A stretch of DNA of 13,723 nucleotides from assembly GCA_964648365.1 (NCBI GenBank), contig CAZYLK010000170.1, positions 1-13,723 of the forward strand. Reading direction: 5' to 3'. Made by a program: the position numbers and the translations under genes. The notes below the pieces were generated by a model that did not search any database, was not told where the DNA came from, and saw only the letters and a list, made by a program, of their open reading frames with translations. Shown here in pieces: positions 1-6,509 of this stretch. Source of the DNA: SURF-32 sp964648365 (lineage in GTDB: Bacteria; Planctomycetota; Phycisphaerae; UBA1845). Each line of letters starts with the position of its first letter. Positions within the stretch are counted from its first letter, which is position 1.

Positions 1-97
1 TCGCCGGCTCGGGCCGGGCGAGTGGGTCCCGGTGGACGTCGACGGCCCGCCGGGCGCGGGCGGGGTCCGTCGCCGCCTTCGTTCGGACGCCCCCGCG

Positions 98-106
98 TGC
101 TATACT
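98..106 (+). promoter_or_regulatory. Probable extended -10 promoter of the propeller-like secreted protein gene
   Basis: The sequence TGC-TATACT is an extended -10 element (TGN plus a 5/6 match to TATAAT). The -35 region around 78-83 (TTCGTT) is weak, which is compatible with an extended -10 promoter. Transcription would start near 113, giving a leader of about 60 nt before the ATG at 175. The 174 nt before the gene show no convincing coding sequence. Confidence 0.45.
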
Positions 107-174
107 GGCGACGGTTGATCGCGATCGGATCACCGGCCGGGGATGGGGTCAGCTTGATTTTGGAGGAATCGTCC

Positions 175-1227
175 ATGCGCTCATTGACGCAACCAACTGC
201 ACCAGATGTCGCCACGGGGGCAGCGGCGGGGGACCGCCATCGGATTCAGACGGCCGCAGCGATGATCGCGCTTGCGCTCGTCGCGACGCCTGCGCTCGGG
301 CAGCGCCTGTTCGTCGGCCTGTCCGGCTCGACGCCGATGACGCGCTCGACCGACCTGACGGGCTTCCCGGACGTACAGTGGACCAACCACTTCGCGTACG
401 ACGTGGTCGGCGCGGCCGCGCGCCCGGATGGCGGGCTGTACATCTGCAACGGCGAGTTCAACACAAAGCTCTATTCCGTGACGCTGCCCGGGCAGCCGGT
501 GTTTCTGTCCAACGTCTCCGTGGACATTCACGCTCTGGCGTACGGCGATGACACGCTCTGGGGTTACTCCAACTTCGCCCCGACCAAGGGTATCTACAGC
601 ATCGATCCGCAGACCGGCGCCGCCACGCTCGTGCTGGACGTCTACACCGATCACGGCTTCCGCTTCTTCGCGCTGGACTACAACACCGCTGACGGCCTGC
701 TGTACGGCTACACCGAATACGGCACGACCGGGCTGTATTCGATCGACCTGAGCAACGGCCAGATGACCAGAATCGTCGGCCCGCCGCCGGCGCAGAACGG
801 CCAGGGCCGCGGCATGGCCGTCGGGAACAACACCGTCTACCTCACCGCCACCCGCGGCGACGACGGGATTCCGCTCTACGCCTACGACCTGTCCCAGGGC
901 CTCAACGGCCAATGGGCGCCGTTCACGCAGCCCTATCCCGAGTATCATTCCACCGGCGGCGCCGCGTGGATTCCCGAGCCCATCTGCGACGGCATCGACC
1001 GCGTCAAGGCGAAGTGCAACGACGCCGGCAAGTTCACCGCGAAGCTCAAAACCTCGCTGAACGAAGGCACGTCGCTGACCGTCGACCTCGACGGCCAGGA
1101 TCCGGTTCAGGTCATCACCAACCGCAAAGGCAAGGCCAAGGCCAAGTGGAAGCGCGTCGACGCCGGCCCCCATACGGCCTGCGTGCGGACGTGCCAGAAC
1201 GTCTGCGACGAGGCGACCTGCGGGTAG
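175..1227 (+). CDS. Secreted propeller-like protein with the shared 80-residue C-terminal module
   Basis: The protein has 350 residues. The ATG at 175 is chosen because GGAGG (162-166) lies 8 nt upstream; the frame stays open further upstream, but that part is Arg/Pro/Gly-rich and lacks such a site. A hydrophobic stretch at residues 27-42 ending in TPALG suggests a signal peptide after a long n-region, so the product is probably exported. Residues 85-260 carry blade-like repeats around the pattern LYS(V/I)/GIYSID/GLYSID/LYAYD, each followed by a Gly-rich turn, which suggests a beta-propeller-like fold; no catalytic residues are evident. The sequence WIPEP (265-269) leads directly into the terminal module (271-350), which has six Cys and a KGKAKAKWK core. 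The same module ends the proteins at 9849-13352 and, in divergent form, 2556-4799. I do not recognise a named family for the whole protein. A surface role is inferred. Confidence 0.85.
   Translation: MRSLTQPTAPDVATGAAAGDRHRIQTAAAMIALALVATPALGQRLFVGLSGSTPMTRSTDLTGFPDVQWTNHFAYDVVGAAARPDGGLYICNGEFNTKLYSVTLPGQPVFLSNVSVDIHALAYGDDTLWGYSNFAPTKGIYSIDPQTGAATLVLDVYTDHGFRFFALDYNTADGLLYGYTEYGTTGLYSIDLSNGQMTRIVGPPPAQNGQGRGMAVGNNTVYLTATRGDDGIPLYAYDLSQGLNGQWAPFTQPYPEYHSTGGAAWIPEPICDGIDRVKAKCNDAGKFTAKLKTSLNEGTSLTVDLDGQDPVQVITNRKGKAKAKWKRVDAGPHTACVRTCQNVCDEATCG
985..1224 (+). other. Shared C-terminal module, copy 1 (six-Cys form)
   Basis: This stretch encodes the last 80 residues of the propeller-like protein. 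The cysteine spacing is C-x9-C-x54-C-x3-C-x3-C-x4-C. It opens with CDGIDRVKAKC and has a central GKAKAKWK. It aligns without gaps to the last 80 residues of the mosaic protein (13110-13349), with 34 identities counted by hand. Confidence 0.85.
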
Positions 1228-1295
1228 TCTCCAAGCGCGGCTAACGGCCAAAGGGCGATCTTGCGGAACGGCAACGCCACGGCTTAGTTATCGGA

Positions 1296-1334
1296 ACCAT
1301 GAAAATCTATCATTGCCTGACAGATTTTCATGGT
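1296..1334. promoter_or_regulatory. 39-nt imperfect palindrome over the start of the ATPase gene
   Basis: The outer arms ACCATGAAAATCT (1296-1308) and AGATTTTCATGGT (1322-1334) are perfect 13-nt inverted repeats. After one mismatch (A1309/C1321), TCA (1310-1312) and TGA (1318-1320) continue the pairing around a 5-nt loop, TTGCC. Sixteen of 17 arm positions therefore pair. A -10-like TATCAT (1308-1313) lies in the left arm, and the first possible start codon (1330-1332) lies in the right arm. The 8-nt palindrome GTGTACAC (1333-1340) follows. The block is AT-rich against its surroundings. It could be an operator for a dimeric protein or an RNA hairpin that hides the start codon. No intrinsic terminator of the upstream gene is visible between 1228 and 1295. 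Confidence 0.75.
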
Positions 1335-2520
1335 GTACACTCAGGACATGATCGTCCGCCGACCGGACATCGAGCGGGTCAGGGTCGCCCTGCGCCGCAG
1401 TCGCGTAGTCGCGTTGCTGGGCCCGCGGCAGTGCGGTAAGACGACCCTGGCACGGCAGTTCGTACCGGCCGACTCCCGGAACTACTTTGATCTTGAGGAT
1501 TCCCGCAGCCTGGCCCGACTGAGCGAACCTCATACGGCACTGGGTTCGCTGAAGGGGATTGTCGTCATCGATGAGGTTCAGCGCAGGCCGGAGCTGTTTC
1601 CCGTGCTCCGCATCTTGGCCGACCGCCGGCCGCTGCGCTGCCGCTTCCTCATTCTCGGCAGCGCCTCGCCGGACCTGCTGCGTCAGTCGTCCGAGACGCT
1701 CGCCGGACGAATCGAGAGCGTCCCGCTGGCGGGATTTCGTCGGGCCGACCTCGGTGCGGGCGCGATGGGCAGGCTGTGGCTGCGTGGTGGTTTTCCGCTG
1801 GCGTACACCGCGCGGTCCCATGCCGATTCCATCGCGTGGCGACGTCAATTCCTGCAGACCTTCCTCGAGCGTGACATCCCTCAATTAGGCGTTCAGATCC
1901 CGGCGGCCGCACTGCGACGTTTCTGGACCATGATCGCTCACTATCACGCACAGATCTGGAGTGGCGCGGAACTCGCCCGCGCGCTCGCGATCGGTCAGGC
2001 AACGGTTCGCAGGTATCTTGACCTGATGACCGGTGTTTTCATGGTGCGGCAGTTGCCGCCGTGGCACGAGAATCTCGCCAAGCGTCAGGTCAAGTCGCCG
2101 AAGGTGTACGTTCGCGACAGCGGCCTGCTGCATACATTGCTGGGAATCCGCGACCAGCGGGAACTGGATCTGCATCCCAAAGTTGGCGCATCGTGGGAGG
2201 GCTTCGTGCTGGAGGAAGTGCTCAGGGCGTGGGTGCCTGACGACGCCTACTTTTGGGCGACGCATCAAGGCGCCGAACTCGACCTGCTGCTCTTCAAGCG
2301 CGGCCGGCGGATCGGGGTCGAGTGCAAGCGGATGGACGCGCCGACGCTGACGCCCTCCATGCGTATCGCCCTGGCCGATCTGAAGCTGGACCGGTTGATC
2401 GTCGTCTACCCCGGCGAGCGCCGCTACGCGCTGGCGGACAACGTCGACGTCGTTCCGCTCGAAGAGGCCGTCGGTCCCAACGCTGCGCCGGCGGAGTTCT
2501 TCAAGAAACCCCGTGCGTGA
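1330..2520 (+). CDS. AAA_14 / DUF4143 family ATP-binding protein
   Basis: The protein has 396 residues, a normal length for this family. The N-terminal AAA_14 ATPase domain has Walker A GPRQCGKTT (31-39) and Walker B IVVIDE (77-82), followed by LILGSAS (107-113), a sensor-1-like strand. The middle contains a helix-turn-helix-like stretch (about 205-240). The C-terminal DUF4143 part ends in a PD-(D/E)xK nuclease-like core: AELDLL (315-320, Asp318) and VECKR (330-334, Glu331 and Lys333). Proteins of this family are widespread in bacteria and archaea, often as isolated, patchily distributed genes, and their function is not established. The start is uncertain: ATG 1330 lies in a palindrome and has no ribosome site, while ATG 1348 (residue 7) has AGGA only 1 nt upstream. 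The gene stands alone and converges with the gene ending at 2556, with 35 nt between the two stops and no clear terminator. Confidence 0.93.
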   Translation: MVYTQDMIVRRPDIERVRVALRRSRVVALLGPRQCGKTTLARQFVPADSRNYFDLEDSRSLARLSEPHTALGSLKGIVVIDEVQRRPELFPVLRILADRRPLRCRFLILGSASPDLLRQSSETLAGRIESVPLAGFRRADLGAGAMGRLWLRGGFPLAYTARSHADSIAWRRQFLQTFLERDIPQLGVQIPAAALRRFWTMIAHYHAQIWSGAELARALAIGQATVRRYLDLMTGVFMVRQLPPWHENLAKRQVKSPKVYVRDSGLLHTLLGIRDQRELDLHPKVGASWEGFVLEEVLRAWVPDDAYFWATHQGAELDLLLFKRGRRIGVECKRMDAPTLTPSMRIALADLKLDRLIVVYPGERRYALADNVDVVPLEEAVGPNAAPAEFFKKPRA

Positions 2521-2555
2521 ACGTCGGTCGTGATGTTACCTCGATCCGTCCCGAC

Positions 2556-4799
2556 TCAGCAGTTGACCTCGACCGGCGCCTCGCAGTCCGCCGGACTGAC
2601 CAGCTTGACTGAGTAGCTGCCCGGCGGCTGGTCCGTCAGTTTCAGCTTGGCCTTCTTGCCCTTGATCGTCAGCTCGTGCGTTTCATCGTTGACGGACACA
2701 ATGACCGGATCGCCATCGTGATCCGTGCTCGTCATGACGACGTTGGCCTTGAGCTTGCTGCGCATGCACTTGACCTTGAACTTCTTGACGTCGTCGCACG
2801 CCACGGCTGGAACGTAGGTGAGATGAATAACACCTTCACCACTCTCGACGCCGGCGCTGACGACCTTGAAGCGGATCTCATCGGTTCCCGACGCATCCCC
2901 CGCCGGCCGCAGCAGGCGGTAGGGACCATCGCCAGCGAGCGATCCCTGGTCCGGCGCGCGGGTGATCTGATAGGTCAGCTTCGGATCGTCTAAGTCGGTG
3001 CCGGGCAATTCCAGCAACGACGGCGTGCCGGCGATGATGCTGCGGGCGTAGCTGAACGCGACCGGCGGCTCGCTGTCCGCGCGCGGCTCCGGATCCGGGC
3101 CGAACGTCACTTCGAGGGCGATCGGCGCGCCATAGGCCCGCCGCCCGTCGGCGAACTGTGCCACAGTCGAGAGTTCAAACGGGCCGGCGCCGAGGTTCTC
3201 GGCATGAACGTGAACCGTCGCGGGCGACGCATCCGCGGATGCGACCACGCGACCGTTCTGCATGACCCAGATCGTCTCGACGCTCGCGCCGGCCGCGGCC
3301 ACGTCGAGCTTGAACACCGTGGAGCGGTCGCCGATCCGCGGTGTTACCTCCAGGGTCGAACTCAGGCCGTGATTGTTCGTCGTCAGCGAGCCGATGAAGT
3401 GCTGCTGCGCCCGGACCCGCGAGTCGTCGAACGCGACAACGCGCAGGTCGTGATGTCCATCGACGAACTTCGTCGTGTCGAGTTCGAACGCGCCGCGACG
3501 CCCGACGGACTTGACGAACCGCCCGTCGACGTACAACTCAAATCCGTAGATGTCGGCGTCGGGGTTCTCGGTTTCCGCCTCGGGCGACAGCGGAATCGTC
3601 CCCGACACTTCCCCCTGCGGCGCATCCGGCACGCGGACGCTGGGCAGATAGGCGAACGGCTGCGTCAGCGGATCGCCGTACGTCAGCACCTGCCACGGCA
3701 GCATCTGAAGCGTCCGCAGCCCGGCCTCGCCGAGCGTCATGCCCTGATAGTAATAAACGTGAAACCACGGGTTCGGGAACTTGCCGGGGTAATTACACGG
3801 CTCCTGGATTGTGCCGAACGAGCCGCCGGCTCCCCTGGCGATCCAGCGCGACAGTTTCGTCTGGCTGCCCGTCCCGAACGTAGCCGCGTAGCTGGTCAGA
3901 TGGTCGCACATCGCCCCGGGCGCGATCGTGATGTCCGCGCCGTCGATGTCCGGCGACGCCCAGCCCGTCATCAGGCCGAGGATGTCGTGCCGCCCATCGG
4001 CGATCACGCTGAGATTGTTGCAGCCGCCCTGGGCGCAGTTGATATGCTCGGCCTGCGCGCCCAGATCCTGCAGCGCCGCGACCGCGGCCGGATAGCGTCC
4101 GTGTCGCGGTCCGCTACGGGCACTGTCGGTGGTCTGGACGTAATAGAACGTGCCATCCGGTCGCGTCCCATCCACCGCGACGCTGCGATCAATGAGCGCG
4201 ATGATCTCGTCCACGGTGTTGCCGCGCTCGCCGTCGTAACCGAGCATCCCCGCCACGAAATACCGCTCGGCGTCGTTCGCGTTGCTGGTGCTGCCGTTCT
4301 TCCAGGCGTAGCTGTTGTCAAACGCCGTCGGACCGTTAAGCGAGAAGAAGTGGTTGATGCGCGAGACGGGCGTGTTCGGCCCGATGCTCTCTCCGATGAA
4401 CGAGAACGTGTACACTGATGACGCCGAAAACGCCGTAACCGCCGAGCAACCGTCGTTCACGAGGCCGCGCGCGTCCACAAAGTACGAGCCGCCGGGCGTG
4501 ACGACGACGTAGTCGATATGGTCGGCGATGCCGCGCTGATCGAGCGTGCCGAGCAGGCCGTCGCGCTGCATGTCCAGGAACGTCGCGAAGTCCGCAGCGC
4601 CTGTCGGCATGTAGAGGATGTTCTGCGCCGGGATCCCGCGAGCGTCGGCATAATAGTGGCCGACGTACAGCGACTGCGGAACGGACGGGTCAACGATGAC
4701 CACCGCGTTCTCACCGCCGCCGCCGCCGTGGGCTGCGCTGCACATGCTCAAGGTCAGGCCGGTGGCCCACAACCACCGCTCGGCGCCATTGCGAAACAT
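2556..4799 (-). CDS. TIGR03790 family secreted protein with a divergent copy of the C-terminal module
   Basis: The protein has 747 residues. GGAGG (4806-4810, complement) lies 6 nt before the ATG, which supports this start. Residues 9-25 form a signal peptide (WLWATGLTLSMCSAAHG), so the product is exported. Residues 30-385 match the TIGR03790 pattern as I know it: AVVIVDPSVPQSLYVGHYYA (32-51), RGIPAQNIL, CDHLTSY (298-304), GSFGTIQEPCNYPGKFPNP (326-344) and a closing YGDPLTQPF. The biochemical role of the family is unknown. Residues 395-570 look like Ig-like beta domains (YGFELYVDGRFV, IWVMQNGRVV). Residues 578-662 resemble a cadherin- or Big_9-like Ig domain (RLLRPAGDASGTDEIRF). Residues 668-747 are the Lys-rich terminal module, with Cys at module positions 1, 11, 72 and 80. 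A promoter inside the 3' end of lpxB probably drives this gene. Confidence 0.9.
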   Translation of the reverse strand: MFRNGAERWLWATGLTLSMCSAAHGGGGGENAVVIVDPSVPQSLYVGHYYADARGIPAQNILYMPTGAADFATFLDMQRDGLLGTLDQRGIADHIDYVVVTPGGSYFVDARGLVNDGCSAVTAFSASSVYTFSFIGESIGPNTPVSRINHFFSLNGPTAFDNSYAWKNGSTSNANDAERYFVAGMLGYDGERGNTVDEIIALIDRSVAVDGTRPDGTFYYVQTTDSARSGPRHGRYPAAVAALQDLGAQAEHINCAQGGCNNLSVIADGRHDILGLMTGWASPDIDGADITIAPGAMCDHLTSYAATFGTGSQTKLSRWIARGAGGSFGTIQEPCNYPGKFPNPWFHVYYYQGMTLGEAGLRTLQMLPWQVLTYGDPLTQPFAYLPSVRVPDAPQGEVSGTIPLSPEAETENPDADIYGFELYVDGRFVKSVGRRGAFELDTTKFVDGHHDLRVVAFDDSRVRAQQHFIGSLTTNNHGLSSTLEVTPRIGDRSTVFKLDVAAAGASVETIWVMQNGRVVASADASPATVHVHAENLGAGPFELSTVAQFADGRRAYGAPIALEVTFGPDPEPRADSEPPVAFSYARSIIAGTPSLLELPGTDLDDPKLTYQITRAPDQGSLAGDGPYRLLRPAGDASGTDEIRFKVVSAGVESGEGVIHLTYVPAVACDDVKKFKVKCMRSKLKANVVMTSTDHDGDPVIVSVNDETHELTIKGKKAKLKLTDQPPGSYSVKLVSPADCEAPVEVNC
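2559..2798 (-). other. Shared C-terminal module, copy 2 (divergent four-Cys form)
   Basis: This stretch encodes the last 80 residues of the TIGR03790 protein. It opens CDDVKKFKVKC, the same C-x9-C start as the other copies, and keeps the central KGKKAKLKL and the PPGSYSV stretch at the place of the G-x-H of the other copies. The C-terminal cysteine cluster is reduced to two (module positions 72 and 80). Length and position are identical to the other two copies. Confidence 0.7.
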
Positions 4800-4865
4800 C
4801 GGACCCCTCCGTTCGCCAGGTGCTGATGATAGGCTCGTGATAAACTCGCGTGAGTACCGGCGGAT

Positions 4866-4895
4866 ACTATAACCGATTCACGCGGCTCGTTTCAA
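4866..4895 (-). promoter_or_regulatory. Promoter for the TIGR03790 gene, inside the lpxB 3' end
   Basis: Read on the minus strand, TTGAAA (4895-4890) and TATAGT (4871-4866) are separated by 18 nt, and each matches the sigma-70 consensus at 5 of 6 positions. The -35 box overlaps the lpxB stop codon. Transcription would start near 4859 and give a leader of about 60 nt before the ATG at 4799. This would let the secreted-protein gene be expressed independently of lpxB. Confidence 0.6.
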
Positions 4896-6073
4896 CGCGC
4901 CCGGCCGCGGGCGTTATCGACCATCTCGACGAGCATGGCCGCCGTCGTCCGCGAAGCTGCTCCCCCGGCCAGCCCGGCGGTGGCCTCCGCCAGATCGCGG
5001 ATCATCGTCTGCCGATAACCCGCGTCGTCCAGGATTCGGCGGGCGGCGGCAATTACCGGCTCAAGCGATCCGTAATACGGCATGAATTCCGGAACCACTT
5101 CTCTCCCGGCAAGGATGTTCGGTAGCGACAGGTAGCGCGTGGAGAGCACCCATCGCCCGACGAGGTGATACGCCAGCCGCGACGCCTGGTACATCACGAT
5201 CATCGGCCTGCCCTGAAGCGCGACCTCCAGCGTGGTCGTCCCGGATGCCACAAGCACGAGATCGGCCGACTCAACCAGCGCCGAATGTCCCGTTCGGCAG
5301 AGCGTCGCAGCCACACCGGACGCGCGAACCGCATCCTCGATTAATGGCGCGACCGACGGCCCGGCCACGGAAACACCGATGGTCGCGTTTGGGTGCGACG
5401 CTCTCAGCGCCGCCGCCACGGCGAGTTGATCGCCCACCAAACTCTTGACGACGTGTCGCCGCGAACCCGGCAGCAGGGCGATCGACGGGTGTCCGGGCGC
5501 GGCCGCGGGCGCCGCCGCGCCGGGCGATTCGGGCCGTTGTTCGCAGGCGTCCAACAGCGGATGGCCGACGAATCGCGCCTCGATGCCATGACGACGGAAG
5601 TAGTTTTCCTCGAAGGGCAGAATCGCGGCCACGCTGTCCGCCGCCCGCCTCAGTCGCGGCATGCGCCATGCGCCCCATGCCCAGAACTGGGGGGCAATGT
5701 AGTAAAGCACCGGCACCCCTGCCCGGCGCAGGCGCTTCCCCATCGGCAGGTGCAGCGCCGGCGAGTCGATCACCACGGCCGCGGCGACCCGGTTGGTCGA
5801 CACGAACTCCCGCACCCGTCTCATCAGCCGCAGCGCCCGGCCGACCAGTCCCACGGCGCTGAGCAGCATCGCCGCGTGCTGCGTCCAGTCATCGAGCGCG
5901 ACGCACCCCTCCGCCTGCATCTTGGGTCCGGCGACGCCCACAAACCGATATGTGGGGTCGATCGCTCGCACAGCCCGGATCAAGGAGGCGCCGTGGAGAT
6001 CAGCGCTCGGTTCGGCGGCGCTGATGAAGATGAGCGGTCCATCCGGCTGGCGTGCTTGGGGGTCTGGCGGCAT
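4892..6073 (-). CDS. lpxB: Lipid-A-disaccharide synthase
   Basis: The protein has 393 residues, close to the usual 380-390. LpxB is a GT19 glycosyltransferase that joins UDP-2,3-diacylglucosamine and lipid X into the lipid A disaccharide at the inner membrane. Family landmarks: GVAGPKMQAEGC (46-57), DSPALHLPMGKRLRRAGVPV (103-122), YYIAPQFWAW (124-133), LPFEENYF, FVGHPLLD (168-175), LLPGSRR (200-206), VASGTTTLEVALQGRPMIV (275-293) and SLPNILAGREVVPE (316-329). The N-terminal loop reads SAAEPSADLHG (18-28), whereas the common form is AGExSGD; both glycines are alanine here. An Ala/Pro-rich linker (182-195) looks like a small insertion. GGGAGG (6087-6092, complement) lies 13 nt from the ATG, a rather long spacing. 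No other lipid A genes are in the window. It points to an LPS-type outer membrane. Confidence 0.96.
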   Translation of the reverse strand: MPPDPQARQPDGPLIFISAAEPSADLHGASLIRAVRAIDPTYRFVGVAGPKMQAEGCVALDDWTQHAAMLLSAVGLVGRALRLMRRVREFVSTNRVAAAVVIDSPALHLPMGKRLRRAGVPVLYYIAPQFWAWGAWRMPRLRRAADSVAAILPFEENYFRRHGIEARFVGHPLLDACEQRPESPGAAAPAAAPGHPSIALLPGSRRHVVKSLVGDQLAVAAALRASHPNATIGVSVAGPSVAPLIEDAVRASGVAATLCRTGHSALVESADLVLVASGTTTLEVALQGRPMIVMYQASRLAYHLVGRWVLSTRYLSLPNILAGREVVPEFMPYYGSLEPVIAAARRILDDAGYRQTMIRDLAEATAGLAGGAASRTTAAMLVEMVDNARGRAR

Positions 6074-6112
6074 GTCCGGCGACGGCCTCCCGGTTTGCGT
6101 TTCCGCCGCCGC

Positions 6113-6140
6113 AGCCTAGCCGATCCCGAGCCGGTCACAA
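6113..6140 (-). promoter_or_regulatory. Possible lpxB promoter
   Basis: On the minus strand TTGTGA (6140-6135) and TAGGCT (6118-6113) are 16 nt apart. The boxes are weak (4/6 and 3/6), but the arrangement resembles the divergent rpsB promoter (TTGATT-N16-TAGACT). It lies about 40 nt upstream of the lpxB ATG. Confidence 0.35.
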
Positions 6141-6264
6141 GCGGCCGACGGCTTCACGCCTCCCCGTGCCCTGTGGCCCGTGGCCGGTGGCGGCGGGGCG
6201 GGGTCTGCCGAAGGCGGGCCGTCGTGTGCTGGAACGCGGTTTTTCCGAGCGCCGCACGCCTGCT

Positions 6265-6303
6265 GCTCGCCACGGCCTCGAAGACGAGACCGTGCCACCC
6301 GCC
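6265..6303 (-). repeat. GTGGCAC hairpin repeat, first of a tandem pair
   Basis: On the minus strand the word TGGCAC opens a hairpin: CACGGTCTCG (6294-6285), loop TCTT, CGAGGCCGTG (6280-6271). All ten pairs form in RNA if one G-U is allowed; on the plus strand that pair would be an A-C mismatch, so the minus strand is the favoured RNA sense. The 39-nt block is repeated 45 nt downstream. Confidence 0.7.
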
Positions 6304-6309
6304 TGCTGC

Positions 6310-6348
6310 GCTCGCCACGGCCTCGAAGAAGAGACCGTGCCACCCGCC
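6310..6348 (-). repeat. GTGGCAC hairpin repeat, second of a tandem pair
   Basis: This is a direct repeat of 6265-6303 over 39 nt with a single difference in the loop (C in the first copy, A in the second). The hairpin arms are 6316-6324 and 6331-6339, and the CCA that corresponds to TGG on the minus strand follows at 6340-6342. Confidence 0.7.
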
Positions 6349-6413
6349 GAACCCGTCATACACCCCCGTCCGCCTCCCGCCCGCTCCCCGCCCGCAATTC
6401 AGCAAATCGGCCG

Positions 6414-6441
6414 TTGATTCCGGCCGGGACTCTGCTAGACT
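6414..6441 (+). promoter_or_regulatory. Probable rpsB promoter
   Basis: TTGATT (6414-6419) and TAGACT (6436-6441) are 16 nt apart, and TGC precedes the second box, making an extended -10. Transcription would start near 6448 and leave a leader of about 60 nt. That leader contains the 14-nt perfect palindrome CCGCCCGCGGGCGG (6472-6485), which might fold in the 5' UTR. Ribosomal protein S2 commonly regulates its own mRNA in other bacteria, but nothing here proves it. Confidence 0.5.
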
Positions 6442-6498
6442 CGCCGTTTCGGTAAGAATTGTGTACTACGGCCGCCCGCGGGCGGGCAGCGTTTCGAC

Positions 6499-6507
6499 GG
6501 AGGTGAT
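6499..6507 (+). promoter_or_regulatory. Very strong ribosome binding site for a TTG start (rpsB)
   Basis: GGAGGTGAT is complementary over nine bases to the conserved 3' end of 16S rRNA. Its GGAGG core ends 6 nt before the TTG start at 6510. The perfect site fixes the start and probably compensates for the weak initiation codon. Confidence 0.85.
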
Positions 6508-6509
6508 TC

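Larger units (their letters stand above)
6141..6413. other. Divergent intergenic region between lpxB and rpsB, non-coding
   Basis: I see no gene in this stretch. It is very GC-rich, with Cys/Arg/Pro-type translations in every frame and no ribosome sites. Its only clear structure is a pair of 39-nt direct repeats at 6265-6303 and 6310-6348, each containing a hairpin. The segment 6170-6200 is full of short CCGTGGCC/GGCCGGTGG-like words, but no clean stem could be drawn there. Confidence 0.6.

Noticed and set aside
2..118. Short plus-strand frame ending at TGA 116-118 at the left edge, possible 3' end of a gene
   Set aside because: Thirty-eight codons without stops are expected by chance at this GC content, and no family motif is visible. 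Without the sequence to the left it cannot be supported.
181..1251. Long open frame of 356 codons on the minus strand opposite the propeller protein
   Set aside because: It is a shadow of the plus-strand gene in GC-rich DNA: no ribosome site, Arg/Val/Ala-rich low-quality protein, and the plus strand has a signal peptide and a conserved C-terminal module.
3204..4418. Long open frame of 404 codons on the plus strand opposite the TIGR03790 gene
   Set aside because: The minus-strand protein has clear family motifs, a ribosome site and a promoter. The plus-strand reading is Arg/Val-rich with no recognisable domain.
6265..6348. Tandem 39-nt copies as a minimal CRISPR array
   Set aside because: There are only two units, the spacer-like gap is 6 nt, and no cas genes are nearby. 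The unit is a member of the dispersed hairpin family.
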